A stretch of 64,000 bases of DNA, from assembly GCA_905221615.1 (NCBI GenBank), contig CAJNDT010001001.1, forward strand, positions 1,953,443 to 2,017,442, written 5' to 3'. The stretch's first letter is position 1. Each line of letters opens with the position of its first letter. The position numbers and the translations under genes were made by a program. Shown in pieces: positions 51,688-61,494 of this stretch. Source of the DNA: Symbiodinium sp. CCMP2592 (taxonomy: Eukaryota; Sar; Dinophyceae; Suessiales; Symbiodiniaceae). Below the pieces are notes generated by a model that was given only the letters and a program-made list of their open reading frames with translations, was not told the origin of the DNA and ran no database searches.

Positions 51688-51801
51688 TCTAGGATGCTCG
51701 GTAGTACCCTTATCGCCTTTTTTGTAGTCCTCGATTCCTTATATATTTCCCTAATACCAAACAGGTGGCCTTTTTGTTCTTAGGTTACTGGGCATCCTAG
51801 A
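51688..51801. repeat. Family F fold-back element
   Basis: CTAGGATGCTCGGTAGTACCC...GGTTACTGGGCATCCTAG. Confidence 0.7.
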
Positions 51802-51900
51802 CAAATTTAGGATTCCTTAATATGGTTTATTTATATATATTCCTAAAAAGGGTAGGTTACTTGGGGTTAAAATAGGGCTTAGGGTTCCAAGGTTTAGGGC

Positions 51901-51998
51901 AGGAAAGCTGTACCTCTCAAGACAACCAGGATCTGCGAAACACTTTAGCCCATGGCAAGAACTCTCAGCCGAGAATGGCATCCTATCATTCGTATGGG
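51901..51998 (+). CDS. Exon-like island before a family G element
   Basis: After TTTAGGGCAG|G two frames are protein-like (KLYLSRQPGSAKHFSPW or DNQDLRNTLAHGKNSQ) up to CGTATGG|GTGG at the element edge. Frame undecided. Confidence 0.3.
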
Positions 51999-52100
51999 TG
52001 GTTGTCAACATGATGGTCCCGTTTTGGGTCCCCATTATAATACGGCACCTATTATTTACGGGACCCAAAAAGGGACCCTAATTTTGACAACCACCCGTAT
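51991..52100. repeat. Family G fold-back element
   Basis: CGTATGGGTGGTTGTCAACATG...TTTTGACAACCACCCGTATGG; CGTATGG on both sides may be a target duplication or arm tip. Clean inner arms GGTCCCGTTTTGGG / GGGACCCAAAAAGGG. Confidence 0.8.
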
Positions 52101-52150
52101 GGCTTAAGGCCTAAGATAAACCTTCTTATAGGGGTTCTGGTTTCAGATCC

Positions 52151-52575
52151 TGCCGGTGGTCTACGAGAGTAGGATGCCTTTTCGCAACTTGAGAACTGTA
52201 GAATAGTAAGCTCCTCTACTTGTTGCACAGTTGGTGCCCACCAGCTTCGGCAGGAAGGAGGATACATCCACCTGAGGTGTTGAAATAGCTGAGACCATGA
52301 GCGCAGCGGCCCAGACGCGGAAAGAAATGGCGATGGAGTTTCTGACATACTGCCTCGATGGCAGCATCTCGTTTGTAATTCCGTCGTGTCAGGCAACGCG
52401 GGCAGACATGATTGTTTCAAACCTGCCGTGGGGCACTAGAGCCAGATTTGTGGGGATGGAGCTCGGAGGCAAGGCTCCGTCCGTCCTCGACATCTTGAAT
52501 GTCCCCACGTGTGCATCTGAGTCACGGGCTTCCATCTTGAAGAATGTTCCACAGCCTTCGACATCTATCAGTTAA
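52151..52575 (+). CDS. Coding-like region
   Basis: A short + segment after GTTTCAG (ILPVVYESRMPFRNLRTVE) is followed by a 92-codon + frame at 52297-52575 containing AQTRKEMAMEFLTYCLDGSI and ADMIVSNLPWGTRARF with a natural stop. Antisense frames are also open (DVSSFLPKLVGTN). Repeat-free. Unknown family. Confidence 0.3.
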
Positions 52576-52679
52576 TATATCGATCCTTGTCCAATATGCC
52601 CATCTTTGGGATCGTTAAAGGGATTCGGGTTTGGGGTCTATGGCATTACTCACGAAATCGACACCAGAAGGGTTTGCCG

Positions 52680-52757
52680 GTTCAATGGTCATGTGGGGCT
52701 TCATAGTATGAGGGTATAAGGCCCCTACTGTTCAAGGGCCATGTCGTCCTGCAGGGA
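52680..52757. repeat. Family B element, strongly diverged
   Basis: GGCTTCATAGTATGAGGGTATAAGG...GGGCCATGTCGTCCTGCAGG keeps the family core and right arm only. Confidence 0.4.
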
Positions 52758-53030
52758 GGCCCCCAAAATGTGCGAACGGAGGCGATCCGTTGAAACTGGG
52801 TTCTTGTTAATGTTTTGAGCTTAAGTTGCCACAACAACGAAACCATATTATATATCATAGATCCCTATTATGGCAAATTAAGCCACTAAGCCCTAAACCA
52901 AACCCTCTCATTTACTATGGATCCCTCTTACGGTAACTTACATGTCCTTAACCCTAAACCCTAAACTTATGAGGTCGATATTCCATTGGTATGTCGGTGC
53001 ATAGATAGCTTGAAGACGTAGCCTGAACCT

Positions 53031-53144
53031 TACTTGGAGGTTCAGGGGTTGCTAAAAGTGGGGTTATAAGCCCCTAATATGCGTTATGAGCATAGTTACC
53101 TTACTTACAGCCCCACTGATAACTACCCATGAACCTCTAAGTAC
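53031..53144. repeat. Family H fold-back element
   Basis: TACTTGG AGGTTCAGGGG...CCATGAACCTCTAAGTA with GGGGTTATAAG and GATAACTACCC arms. Confidence 0.7.
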
Positions 53145-53229
53145 GGCCCGTAAAGCCGCAAGCAGCAAGCCACAGGCCATCATCCGTCTGGCGCCGGTCT
53201 CAGCTTTGTTCTCGTCGCAGAGTGAAATA

Positions 53230-53289
53230 GACGCAGTAGGCGTGTGCGCGTGCGCGTGTGCGTGCGTGTGTGTGCGTGTGTGTGTGTGT

Positions 53290-53336
<47 letters not shown>

Positions 53337-53450
53337 TTGTTTGTCCATCCATCCATGCATCCATGCATCCATCCGTGCATACGTGCATGCGTACATACAG
53401 ACGTAAACACATCTATCCATCCAGCCAGCCAGCCAGCCATCCATCCTTCC
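53230..53450. repeat. Compound microsatellite (GT)n-(AT)n-(GT)n then CCATCCATGCAT
   Basis: GT-rich to 53297, (AT)n to about 53320, (GT)n to about 53345, then tetranucleotide CATC/CATG/CAGC words. All six-frame products across it (Val-Cys, His-Thr, Ile-Tyr, Trp-Met) are artefacts. Confidence 0.9.
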
Positions 53451-53799
53451 ATATTCCATATATGTACATGCATCAACATATGTACAGTGCATACCTAGAC
53501 ATACTGGTAAATGAATGTATCTATGGCTTTGCGCTTGATGTGTTAAGGCTATAGCAGCTTGGAAGGTAGGGTTCAAGTTTGTGGATCCCTTGTAGGAACT
53601 ATTATAGCTCCTTTAAAGGAACCCCTAAACCCTAAACCGTAAAACCTAAGAGCTCTGAGGCTCGAAACTGGCTTGGAGTTCTTCGGGATCGGGTCTTCGA
53701 AGGGAAAGCATTGAACAAAGTTAATAGAGGGGCCTTGATAGTCCTTTAAAGGGTCCCTTAAACGACTCTCTAGGGAATCTATAGTAAGGTTCTAGAATT

Positions 53800-53914
53800 C
53801 TATAATATGGGGGCCTTAATTAATATTTGCCTATGCTATTTTGGGGGTTCCTGATTATAAAGTTATGGTATAACGTGCCCAAAACCTTATTCTAATTACT
53901 ACGGCCCCTATATT
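53800..53914. repeat. Family C fold-back element
   Basis: ATGGGGGCCTTAATTAATATTTGCC...TTCTAATTACTACGGCCCCTATA. Followed by GGTCTGCGACGTGCGG, part of which recurs at about 54258. Confidence 0.65.
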
Positions 53915-54052
53915 CTGGTCTGCGACGTGCGGCAAGGTAGAGGCCCTGATGCTTAACATAGGGTGTGGAGCTGGCCCCACTCTGTGACACCCTTAATATA
54001 GACTGTTACAGGGTGGCGGCAGAACCCAACCTCCAGTCCAAATAGAACGTCT

Positions 54053-54352
54053 CAAGCCCAGTTGAGGCAATGGATCCTCCAAAACAGGACCCTAAACCCA
54101 ACACCCTTACACCCTAAACCCCTAAACCCTAAACCCCAAGCCCAGTTGAGCCAATGGATCCTCCAAGCTGTTGCCCCTGAGGTTTCTTTCTTCAGCCTGC
54201 GCTATAGGATAACGGGCCCCAAAACCTTATTCTAATTATTGAGGCCCCTATCTTATGGTCTGCGACATGCGCTGTTGCCCCCGAGGTTTCTTTCTTCAGC
54301 CTGAGCAAGGTTGACGGCCCTCTGTCCCCGGTCTCAGACAGAAAGTTGTCTT
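54053..54352 (+). CDS. Exon with flanking partial self-duplications
   Basis: The uninterrupted core 54137-54199 reads AQLSQWILQAVAPEVSFFSL on the + strand, and the segment from 54271 continues with SKVDGPLSPVSDRKLS. The first 30 bases of the core (54137-54166) also occur at 54053-54082, separated from it by 54 bases of CCCTAAA-type filler. The last 33 bases (54167-54199) recur at 54271-54303 after a half family C element. Each pair differs by one base. The protein family is unknown. Which copies are spliced cannot be told. Confidence 0.45.
54185..54252. repeat. Half family C element inside duplicated exon
   Basis: GATAACGGGCCCCAAAACC...TTATTGAGGCCCCTATC, part of the insert between the two exon copies. 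Another half copy is at about 54391-54445. Confidence 0.6.
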
Positions 54353-54840
54353 AGGTGTTCATGGGAAAAATGAAGGGGCTTAGGGGTAATGTAGGGGCCT
54401 CAATCAGTACGTATACTAGTCTGGGAGCTCCTTATCATAATTAGAGTATCTCCGGAGCAAGGGTTTGGGGATTGTAGTTTAGGTTGAGGGGCTTGATTCG
54501 GAGCTTAGGGTTGCGTGTTGGTTTAGGGCTTTCACTGTCGAAGTGAGTCTTTGGGATTTGAGGGCTTGGGCTATGGCTGTCGAGTGTCCGAGCTTTATTC
54601 ATGTGGGCGGGACATCGATGAAACCTCGAAGCCCTAGTACTCTGAACCCTCGAAGTCTTCAGCCCTAAACAAATGTGGAACATGTGGAGACATACTAAGA
54701 GACCTATACTAGGGGTCCTATCTCGATTCAAGGTGTGTTCCCTAAACTATAGTCTCCTTAGGAATTATTTGTGTGTTTGTTGATATACAGCCCAAGAGAA
54801 TATACTAAAGTGAGGACACTGGAAGATCGGGGAAGGTTTT

Positions 54841-54915
54841 CTGAGTCTGGATCCGCTGCCAGGGGAGGAAGCCAAAGCCGAAGTCAGACCCTACGACGTG
54901 ACCGTCTTCGCACTC
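54841..54915 (+). CDS. Exon-like island
   Basis: Frame reads LSLDPLPGEEAKAEVRPYDV and TVFALG up to a possible GA donor (CTCG|GAAAAACCC), beyond which CCCTAAA filler begins at once. Unknown protein. Confidence 0.38.
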
Positions 54916-54971
54916 GGAAAAACCCTAAACCCTTAAACCCCTAAACCCTAAACCCTTGAAGAGTTCTGAGA

Positions 54972-55056
54972 ATGTCGGACGCAACCTTTGTCGTCGTCTC
55001 TGAGAGGGCATCCGGACAGACAGCTGACATCACTTACTCGCGCCATCGTTCTGCTG
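54972..55056 (+). CDS. Exon-like island before a family J element
   Basis: Frame MSDATFVVVSERASGQTADI, then TYSRHRSA, runs up to GCT|GACCCAAAGG. If the family J element is removed as GA...AG (to TTGGGTTGAG|C at about 55153) the frame stays open (HDTQTMRRSC). A second frame also joins, so the reading is not unique. Confidence 0.33.
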
Positions 55057-55150
55057 ACCCAAAGGGTCCAAGTACCAATATGGCAGCTGCTTAGTAGCTA
55101 TTTGGGCCCCGCAAAGTATCTACTATACTATTACTTGGACACTTTGGGTT
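55057..55150. repeat. Family J fold-back element (introner candidate)
   Basis: GACCCAAAGGGTCCAAGTACC...TACTTGGACACTTTGGGTTGAG. Confidence 0.7.
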
Positions 55151-55259
55151 GAGCATGATACACAGACAATGCGTCGATCTTGCATCCTGAGTCCTCCGGG
55201 TTGCTGGGTCGCTTCAACATGGAGAAGGGGTAGCAAGTGGTGTTGGCGACGACAGCGAC

Positions 55260-55260
55260 A

Positions 55261-55291
<31 letters not shown>

Positions 55292-55332
55292 CAGCAGCAG
55301 CAGTTGCAGCAGCAGTAGCAGCAGCAGCCGAA
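55260..55332. repeat. (AGT)n-(AGC)n microsatellite
   Basis: Eight AGT units grading into AGC/AGT units. Confidence 0.9.
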
Positions 55333-56590
55333 CCCTTAGGGGGACCCCGAAAAGGAGCTTCAGAGAACTCGAAACCTCATACCTTAAGCCCTGAACCCTT
55401 ACAGAATCCGAAAAGGAAGCCTACACAGGGAACTGTGCTCCTAGGCGCCGCGGGCCCTGAAATTTCAGACAAGCAGCTCCCAGAGTTGGTAGATGTTTGG
55501 ATAGTCAGCGTTAGTGCTTTAGGATTTTCCTGTGACCCCAAACCCTACAAAACAGTAGGTTACGACCCCTTAGTTAGAGGGTAGAACCCTTAAAACGGTA
55601 GGTTTGTGGATCCCCAGGTTTTCACATTTATAGAAAAGATACAACTCTACGCGACTCTCGAAAGGTATTCTTTATTTTGGTGTTCTGAGGGTGCGTATGT
55701 TTTACAAGCACCTAAGCACCTAGATATCCGGAGACTGCAAAACCTCCTCAATCAAGGAGCATACCTTAAATCACCGAGGGACCCTCACTATGTACACCTC
55801 AATATGAATTACTAAGTACCTTTTACTTTAACGAGTTTGTTGAGTGTATGTAGAGCTCATACCAGTGTCCCTGAAAACGGAAACCCCTCCCTCACTCACT
55901 TGGGAGTTGCACACCCTTAAGGTAGGAGCCAAACTAGTGCTGTCCAGCTGTCCTTGATGTAAGCACCTCTAGGCCTTGCGAACCTCCCCTAAAACATACT
56001 GTAAAAGGTATGCCGAAGTGAAGAAGGCCGGAAGGGGGCTTAAGATTTGCGGGGTTGTACCGGAGCGTTTTGGGGTTTTAGGATGCCGGGTTCAGAGTTG
56101 ATGGTTTGGGTTTTTTTGGCGTTCCTTAACCCTGAAGAATCTACCTTTTTTCAGGACTTACATAAGGAAGTCATAATAGGGAACCCTAACAGGGTTAAGG
56201 TTGGGTTTAGAGGGGGATTTCGGGTCTGAAGCTGTCTGCAGGGTTTTCTGGTTAAGGGTAAATGGTCCCATGGCCGAGACATAGGTCTGGGCTCTGGAGT
56301 ACCATACTTTAAGGATGCTTTTGGGGTACCTGTTTCTTAAAGGAGCCGTAAGCAAGCATTATGAAAAAAGCGTATGCGTTTTGAACTCTAAACCCTAAAC
56401 CCTATTTAGTCCTCTTGGTTACTTCGAGGCCCAGAGGTCGGATTGTTGCAGTAGGATTTGGATTGAGGCCGCAGGGTGCTGTATTTGGGGGTCGAGGGCT
56501 TATGATGCATAATTGCTTGGTTTCTAGTTACTGGAAAGCCGGGCAGGCTTCATAGAGGGTTTGTTGTAAGAGGCATTCCCGTTCAAGGTT
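55333..56590. other. Stretch with no assigned gene
   Basis: AACCCT words, with open frames of 60-70 codons (55606-55815, 56047-56229) lacking features. The 55606-55815 frame (HLDIRRLQNLLNQGAYL) is mildly protein-like. Confidence 0.3.
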
Positions 56591-56594
56591 TAGG

Positions 56595-56702
56595 ATGAGG
56601 CCCGAATTTCAGAAAATCAAAGCCATTTTGGACAGCTTGGCTCAGCAAGACAAATTTGTTCCAGCAAAGAAACCTCGACCTGTGAACTCGAGCCTGACCT
56701 AA
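56595..56702 (+). CDS. Small ORF or exon, 35 codons
   Basis: ATG at 56595, stop at 56700. Reads EFQKIKAILDSLAQQDKF then VPAKKPRP. As an exon it would start after GGATGAG|G and end at a GC donor (CTCGA|GCCTG). Basic, helical, unknown. Confidence 0.35.
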   Translation: MRPEFQKIKAILDSLAQQDKFVPAKKPRPVNSSLT

Positions 56703-57060
56703 AACCACTGCTTTAACCCTAAATAGCCTACCTTTGTATGGACTTTTATAAAGAATCATATTAGGAACCCTAAAGAGGCAGGTTCCTTAGGGTCCAGGTG
56801 ATCCCTCGAAAAGCGATCTCAGAGATCCTACAAGAAACGTATATGAGCTATTGAGGTAAGCCCTGACTAAACTTTTGCAATTCGGGCTGCAGACGCTTAC
56901 AGAGGCATTTGTTCACAAATAATCTCGGTGCTTTCGCCAACGCCCTATACAAACCCTAAAAGCCTTCCCTTCTTGAAAAGTCGTATCACGAGGAAACCGC
57001 AACGAGGAATCCCAAGAAGTTAGGCTTTCTTGGAGTCTAGGTAAGCTTTCTTCTGGTCCC

Positions 57061-57147
57061 ATGGCACTTCTCCAGCGCTCGACCCGCGCTTTGCGCGCTG
57101 TATCCGCCTCCGGAGCGCTGTGCAGGGGCTTCGCCAACGGGTGCCCG
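57061..57147 (+). CDS. First exon with mitochondrial-type presequence
   Basis: ATG at 57061, then ALLQRSTRALRAVSASGALC and RGFANG, then GG|GTGCCCGG as a possible GT donor. Arg/Ala/Ser-rich with no acidic residue and an RGFA end, the usual make-up of a mitochondrial targeting peptide. The frame goes on into G-rich low-complexity sequence, supporting an intron. Candidate 5' end of a nuclear gene for a mitochondrial protein. Confidence 0.35.
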
Positions 57148-57925
57148 GGGTGTGGAGGGGGAGAGAGAGGGCGGGAGGGGGGCGGGGCGACGGAGCGGGT
57201 TGGGTTGGAGTTTCGGTCTAGTTGTTTCGATTTGGCGGCAGAGTTAGTGTCGCATAGGGGCCTTCTAATCACAGGAGGGTGTTGGATGTGGACCATGAGG
57301 TTATTACTACTACGTGATGCATTCTATTTTCTGTGGATGTGTGAAGAATTTGACAATGGACACCCCTGATTGCTAAGCCTTGTTGAGACCCTTTAAGGGC
57401 GCTTACATTAGGATCTGCAAGTATTATGCGCCTGTGTGTTTATGGAAGTTTTGTCGTGAAGGGAAGTCTTTTCGTGAAGAAGATCCGGTGTTTTACATCG
57501 TGCTTCTTGTATGTTGGATAGAATCCCCAAAACGGTAATCCCTAAACCCTAGACCCCTCATCCCTAAACCCTTAGTGAGGTATATCTGTTTCCTGTATAG
57601 TATAACCTGTATAGTAACCCTGGTATGAACCCTGAAGGAACCCCACAGATCCCCTTCAGGATCCCTTAAATGAACCCTAGAGATCCCTTTGAGGAGCCCT
57701 TCAGGGATTAACCCCAGGGAGCCCTTAAGTGAACCCTAGAGATCCCTTTAAGGAGCCTTTAGGGGATTCCTAGGGGTCCCTTTAAAGGAACCACCCCCCG
57801 AGAGTCGCTGCCCGACAGGTACATCCAAAGAACGGCTGCAGAGGGGAGCCAGTCTCTGCTCGGTCCCTTTCAAAGTGGCCTGGATTTTCTAGGGTTTGGG
57901 GTTTAAGTTAGGAACCTGATTAGGA
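57148..57925. other. Probable intron/intergenic sequence
   Basis: G-rich GGGAGAGAGAGG tract to 57200, then mixed sequence; a short tandem of GAACCCTAGAGATCCCTTT at about 57673 and 57731. No gene seen. Confidence 0.4.
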
Positions 57926-57929
57926 GATC

Positions 57930-58011
<82 letters not shown>

Positions 58012-58012
58012 C
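57926..58012. repeat. (AGT)n microsatellite
   Basis: About 28 uninterrupted AGT units, the purest microsatellite in the window. Confidence 0.95.
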
Positions 58013-58084
58013 GAGGAGCTACCACTAGTACTACAACTACAACTACAACAACAACTACTACTACCACTGCTACCACGACTTTGA

Positions 58085-58216
58085 AACACACCCGAGGCAC
58101 CGGTGATCGCTTCGACAGCGTCCTTAGAGGCTCAGCAGAACGGGGATGGGGCCATGCCCGCGGAGACGCTTGGGGGACCTTTCGGGGCTTTTTCAAGTGC
58201 TCTTAGCCTGAATTAA
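58085..58216 (+). CDS. Exon-like island
   Basis: After CACCCGAG|G the frame reads APVIASTASLEAQQNGDGAM and then ETLGGPFGAFSSALS, ending TAA. Ala/Gly/Ser-rich. It abuts the family I element. Unknown. Confidence 0.28.
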   Translation, partial: NTPEAPVIASTASLEAQQNGDGAMPAETLGGPFGAFSSALSLN

Positions 58217-58347
58217 AGGGAAAAAGGAGGGACCCTTAATGGGGACCCCTACCCTACATTGGGCTATATAATTTATGGGTATATAATGCCTTCATTATGG
58301 GTATATACCTTGGGGTCCTTATTAGGGGTCCCTCCTTTTACCCTTTC
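58215..58347. repeat. Family I fold-back element
   Basis: AAAGGGAAAAAGGAGGGACCC...GGGTCCCTCCTTTTACCCTTT. Touches a family B element at its right end. Confidence 0.8.
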
Positions 58348-58348
58348 A

Positions 58349-58443
58349 CTGAAGGACCAAATGACCCGTAAAAGTAGGGGCCCTATACCCATATACTATG
58401 CGTCCCTATATGGCATATGAACCTTTAACCCTTTTAGGGTTCC
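58349..58443. repeat. Family B fold-back element, right arm truncated
   Basis: CTGAAGGACCAAATGACCC...CTTTTAGGGTTCC, lacking the CATTTCGTCCTTAAGG arm. Confidence 0.65.
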
Positions 58444-60536
58444 CTGAGCATGGGCTCGCAGCTTTGGCGTGGGTTTCGGCCAAGCTGTGAGTCCATTGGG
58501 GACTAGAACAGCTAGGTAACTAGGTGTTCGCGTGGGTGATTCTTGATGTGGGCACAAGAAGGCGCCTCTCTTGTTGTCATAGAAGGACCGAGAAATGGGA
58601 CCCGGATTTCGATCTTAAGTCCCAAATCTGAACCACCTAACTTCGATTGTTACTGCCCCAGACTCAGTAACAGTTGGAAAAGTGTTTTTTAGTATAGATA
58701 CTACCTTAGCCCTCATTGGTAAGGATGGTTAGATATGGTTGGACCGAGGGCAGTACCCGAACAGATGTAAGTTAAGTGACATTCCTTACTTAACTTACCT
58801 TGGGCACTACTTACCTTGGGCTAGTAGGGAATGGATCAATGGGGTAGAATTATAACCACTGTTACTACCATTCTTCCTTTCCCTACAAACCAAAGGTAAG
58901 TTAAGAGACTTTTGAGCTTCGGCCTCCTTGTGTTTGTGATGTTCAGCTGCCAAACCCAACCCAGATCCGACATTCCAAACCCTGGAGCCAATGCACCTGA
59001 ATACTAAACAACATGGTTTAGGGTTTAGGGACTTGTTTGGGGTTCCTTGATATTGTCTTCGTATATACCTCTTTGACAAGGTAGGATTTTAGGGGCCACT
59101 GATATGAACCCAACAAAGGAACCCTAAACCGCTCAATCTATAGCAACCCTGAACCCCTAAACCCATAAGACTAGGACCCAGAGTAAGCCCTTATTCCCTT
59201 TTTAAGGTGTAGGTTCCGTTATAGCACCCTGTAATGAAATCATAAGGCCTCCACTAAATGGTATAACAGTACCCTTCGGGTTTTTGTGTTTCAGCTAACC
59301 GGTTGTAGGTGTTCAGAGGTTGTGAACGTACAGGGTTTTCGTTCATGATCAGGACGGTCTAGGACCATGTTTTGAGCTTCTTCAGCTTAGGGTTTACAGC
59401 ACTAGTTGTTTAAGCGCTTCTTTGTACACACACACACACACACAGAGTATAGCATAGTGCCCCAAACCCCGAGTCTAAGTATGAAGGCCCTGACAGTGAG
59501 GAGTCTTTTTCGGGATGGCCCCACCTACCTTCATCCATGTACCGGTTCCATTGATACCATGATTGCAGGTCTAATCCCCCATGTAACCCCCCGAATACTA
59601 GGACTCAAATAAGGAACCCTAACGGACGCCCAAGGTTTCTTAATCAGGCCCAGGGTTGCTTAATCAGGGTCCTACATTAGGTCATTTTTAGGATGGGTTT
59701 AGGGTTTAGGGGTTACCATACACAGGATGCTCTATGGGTAGTTCTTTATATTTGGGGTCCCCTTTTGGGGTCCTGCCTGAAAGGGTGTAGTTTCGGGACT
59801 TAGGAAGAGACACTACTTTAGAGAGCTTAATGGTTCTTGCGTTTGCGTGAGGGATGGTGCAATTTACGGTTTACGGTTTCGATCGAAACCTTTGGGCTTA
59901 GGGCGTAAGGGTTGAAGGTCAGGGTTTAGTAATTAGGGTTCAGGGTCCCGGTTCAGGTTTTGGAGTTTAGGGCTGAGGGTATGTCAAGTGTTCGTCCTGG
60001 CGGAGTCGCAGCAGGCCAGTTGCAAAAGGGCTGAGGGTATAGGGCTTAGGGTTTGGAGTTTAGGGTTCAGAGTTTAAGGTTTGTAATGTGCCTGCTACCC
60101 TGAATCCTAAAATGATGGTACTACTAGCTAACTAACTATTCACGGAACCCTCTTTATGTATATATATATGTATATGTCTGGGAATATAGAAGGGAGTAAG
60201 GAGGGACCTTCTAGTTTTGGCTCCGGGGCGGGCCTCCTGCCGGACGAGTTCATCGGCTGGAGGATCTTTGGGAAAGGGGGGGTTGGGCGGGTTGGGAAAA
60301 TTTAAGTTTCAGGTTTGTTTGGGCTTGCAATGATTTGAAAGGTTTAAAGTCGTAGAATTTCAAAGATAAAATCGGTTGAAAATGCTTAGATCTTGAATTC
60401 AGAAAGGATTGTGGGGTTCTCTAATAAATGGAAGCTCTTAAACTGCATACCCTAATCTTAAGCTCTAAACCCAAATCCTTGTAAACCCTAATATTGCAGA
60501 CCTGGCCAGGCTTGCCCGAGTGTAAAACTAGAAATC
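58444..60536. other. Filler-rich stretch, no gene seen
   Basis: TAAGTTAAG words at 58760-58900, TTTAGGG-like words from 59000, (CA)n at 59426-59443, more telomere-like words at 59690-60070. No protein-like frame. Confidence 0.4.
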
Positions 60537-60684
60537 TTGATCTCCAAACTCTATTATCTAAACCCTAGACCCGAGACCTTGGAGCCCGTAAACCTCAAGC
60601 CCCAAACCCTGACCCCTAGACTCAGACCTCCACCCGAAACCCTAGACCCTAGACCCCTAAACCCTAAACCCCCGCAAACCCCCT

Positions 60685-61122
60685 GTGGTGGCGGCGATGA
60701 GACGAGGCGCGGGTTTAGGCGTACAGGGATACAGGGTGGTATGTGATGCTGGTTGCCCACAAGCTCGTCCGGGACTTCGGTCCTGGACGTCTGTGGGGGA
60801 CCGGGTCACCGGGTTACGAGGTCCGAGCTTGCCCGGAGTTTCGGCTCTGGGCATCCGGACCTCAAGGGGAAGATCCGAGCTTGCCCGGAGTTTCGGCTCT
60901 GGGCATCCGGACTTCAAGGGGAAGATCCGAGCTTGCCCGGAGTTTCGGCTCTGGGCATCCGGACTTCCAAGGGTCCAGAGTGCTGTGAGAGTGAGCGCCC
61001 GAACCCGAAAGCCTAAACCCGCAAGCAAAACACCCGCCCCAAAGGAGACGAGTCGTGCCACTCCGGTGCGTCGCGGCTCCTTGCCCCCAGTACTTCCTTA
61101 CACTTGCAGTTCTTCTTTGTAA
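60685..61122 (+). CDS. Open frame across a 52-bp tandem, possible terminal exon
   Basis: A 145-codon + frame. Its middle is translation of the 52-bp tandem and its start runs out of CCCTAAA filler, so only the end is convincing: ASKTPAPKETSRATPVRRG and a TAA at 61120, after which telomere-like words stop. It could be the 3' end of a gene on the + strand. Confidence 0.25.
   Translation: MVAAMRRGAGLGVQGYRVVCDAGCPQARPGLRSWTSVGDRVTGLRGPSLPGVSALGIRTSRGRSELARSFGSGHPDFKGKIRACPEFRLWASGLPRVQSAVRVSARTRKPKPASKTPAPKETSRATPVRRGSLPPVLPYTCSSSL
60822..60970. repeat. 52-bp tandem repeat, about 2.9 copies
   Basis: Units begin TCCGAGCTTGCCCGG at 60822, 60874 and 60926; nearly identical. The length is not a multiple of three, so one frame reads each copy in a different phase. 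Confidence 0.9.
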
Positions 61123-61494
61123 CTAATTGTTGTGTATGCTAGTTCTTGACGCCGTTACTGAAACACTGTATGACAGTCCGAGTCTAGTTCTAGTTTGGTC
61201 AATAGCCGCCTCTGCACTACATTATGGGTAAACTATTTCGAAATAACGCACTCTTTAGCAGAAGATGATTAACTGTTCATCACTGCGACAAGCCTTGCGA
61301 ACAAATGATTCTTTACGTGCTGGGCCTGAGCTTCTGGAATATATTTTGTAGTACTGCCAAAAGAAGACCATGGAATCAAGATGTCTCAAATACTACTAAG
61401 ACTAAATAAGACCTTGAAGATTTCGAGGTGCAGCATACAAAACATCACTGAGGCAACAAATAATCGAAACAAGCCACAAACTCGAAGCGTATAC

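Noticed and set aside
53064..53576. 170-codon minus frame and several + frames
   Set aside because: They cross the GT/AT/CATC compound microsatellite; residues are repeat-driven.
56610..56650. Resemblance to the dinoflagellate spliced leader (GCCATTTTGG...GGCTCAGCAAG)
   Set aside because: The match is split and the bases are explained by the coding-like frame KAILDSLAQQDK.
57903..58196. 97-codon minus frame
   Set aside because: Poly-Thr/poly-Val from the (AGT)n tract.
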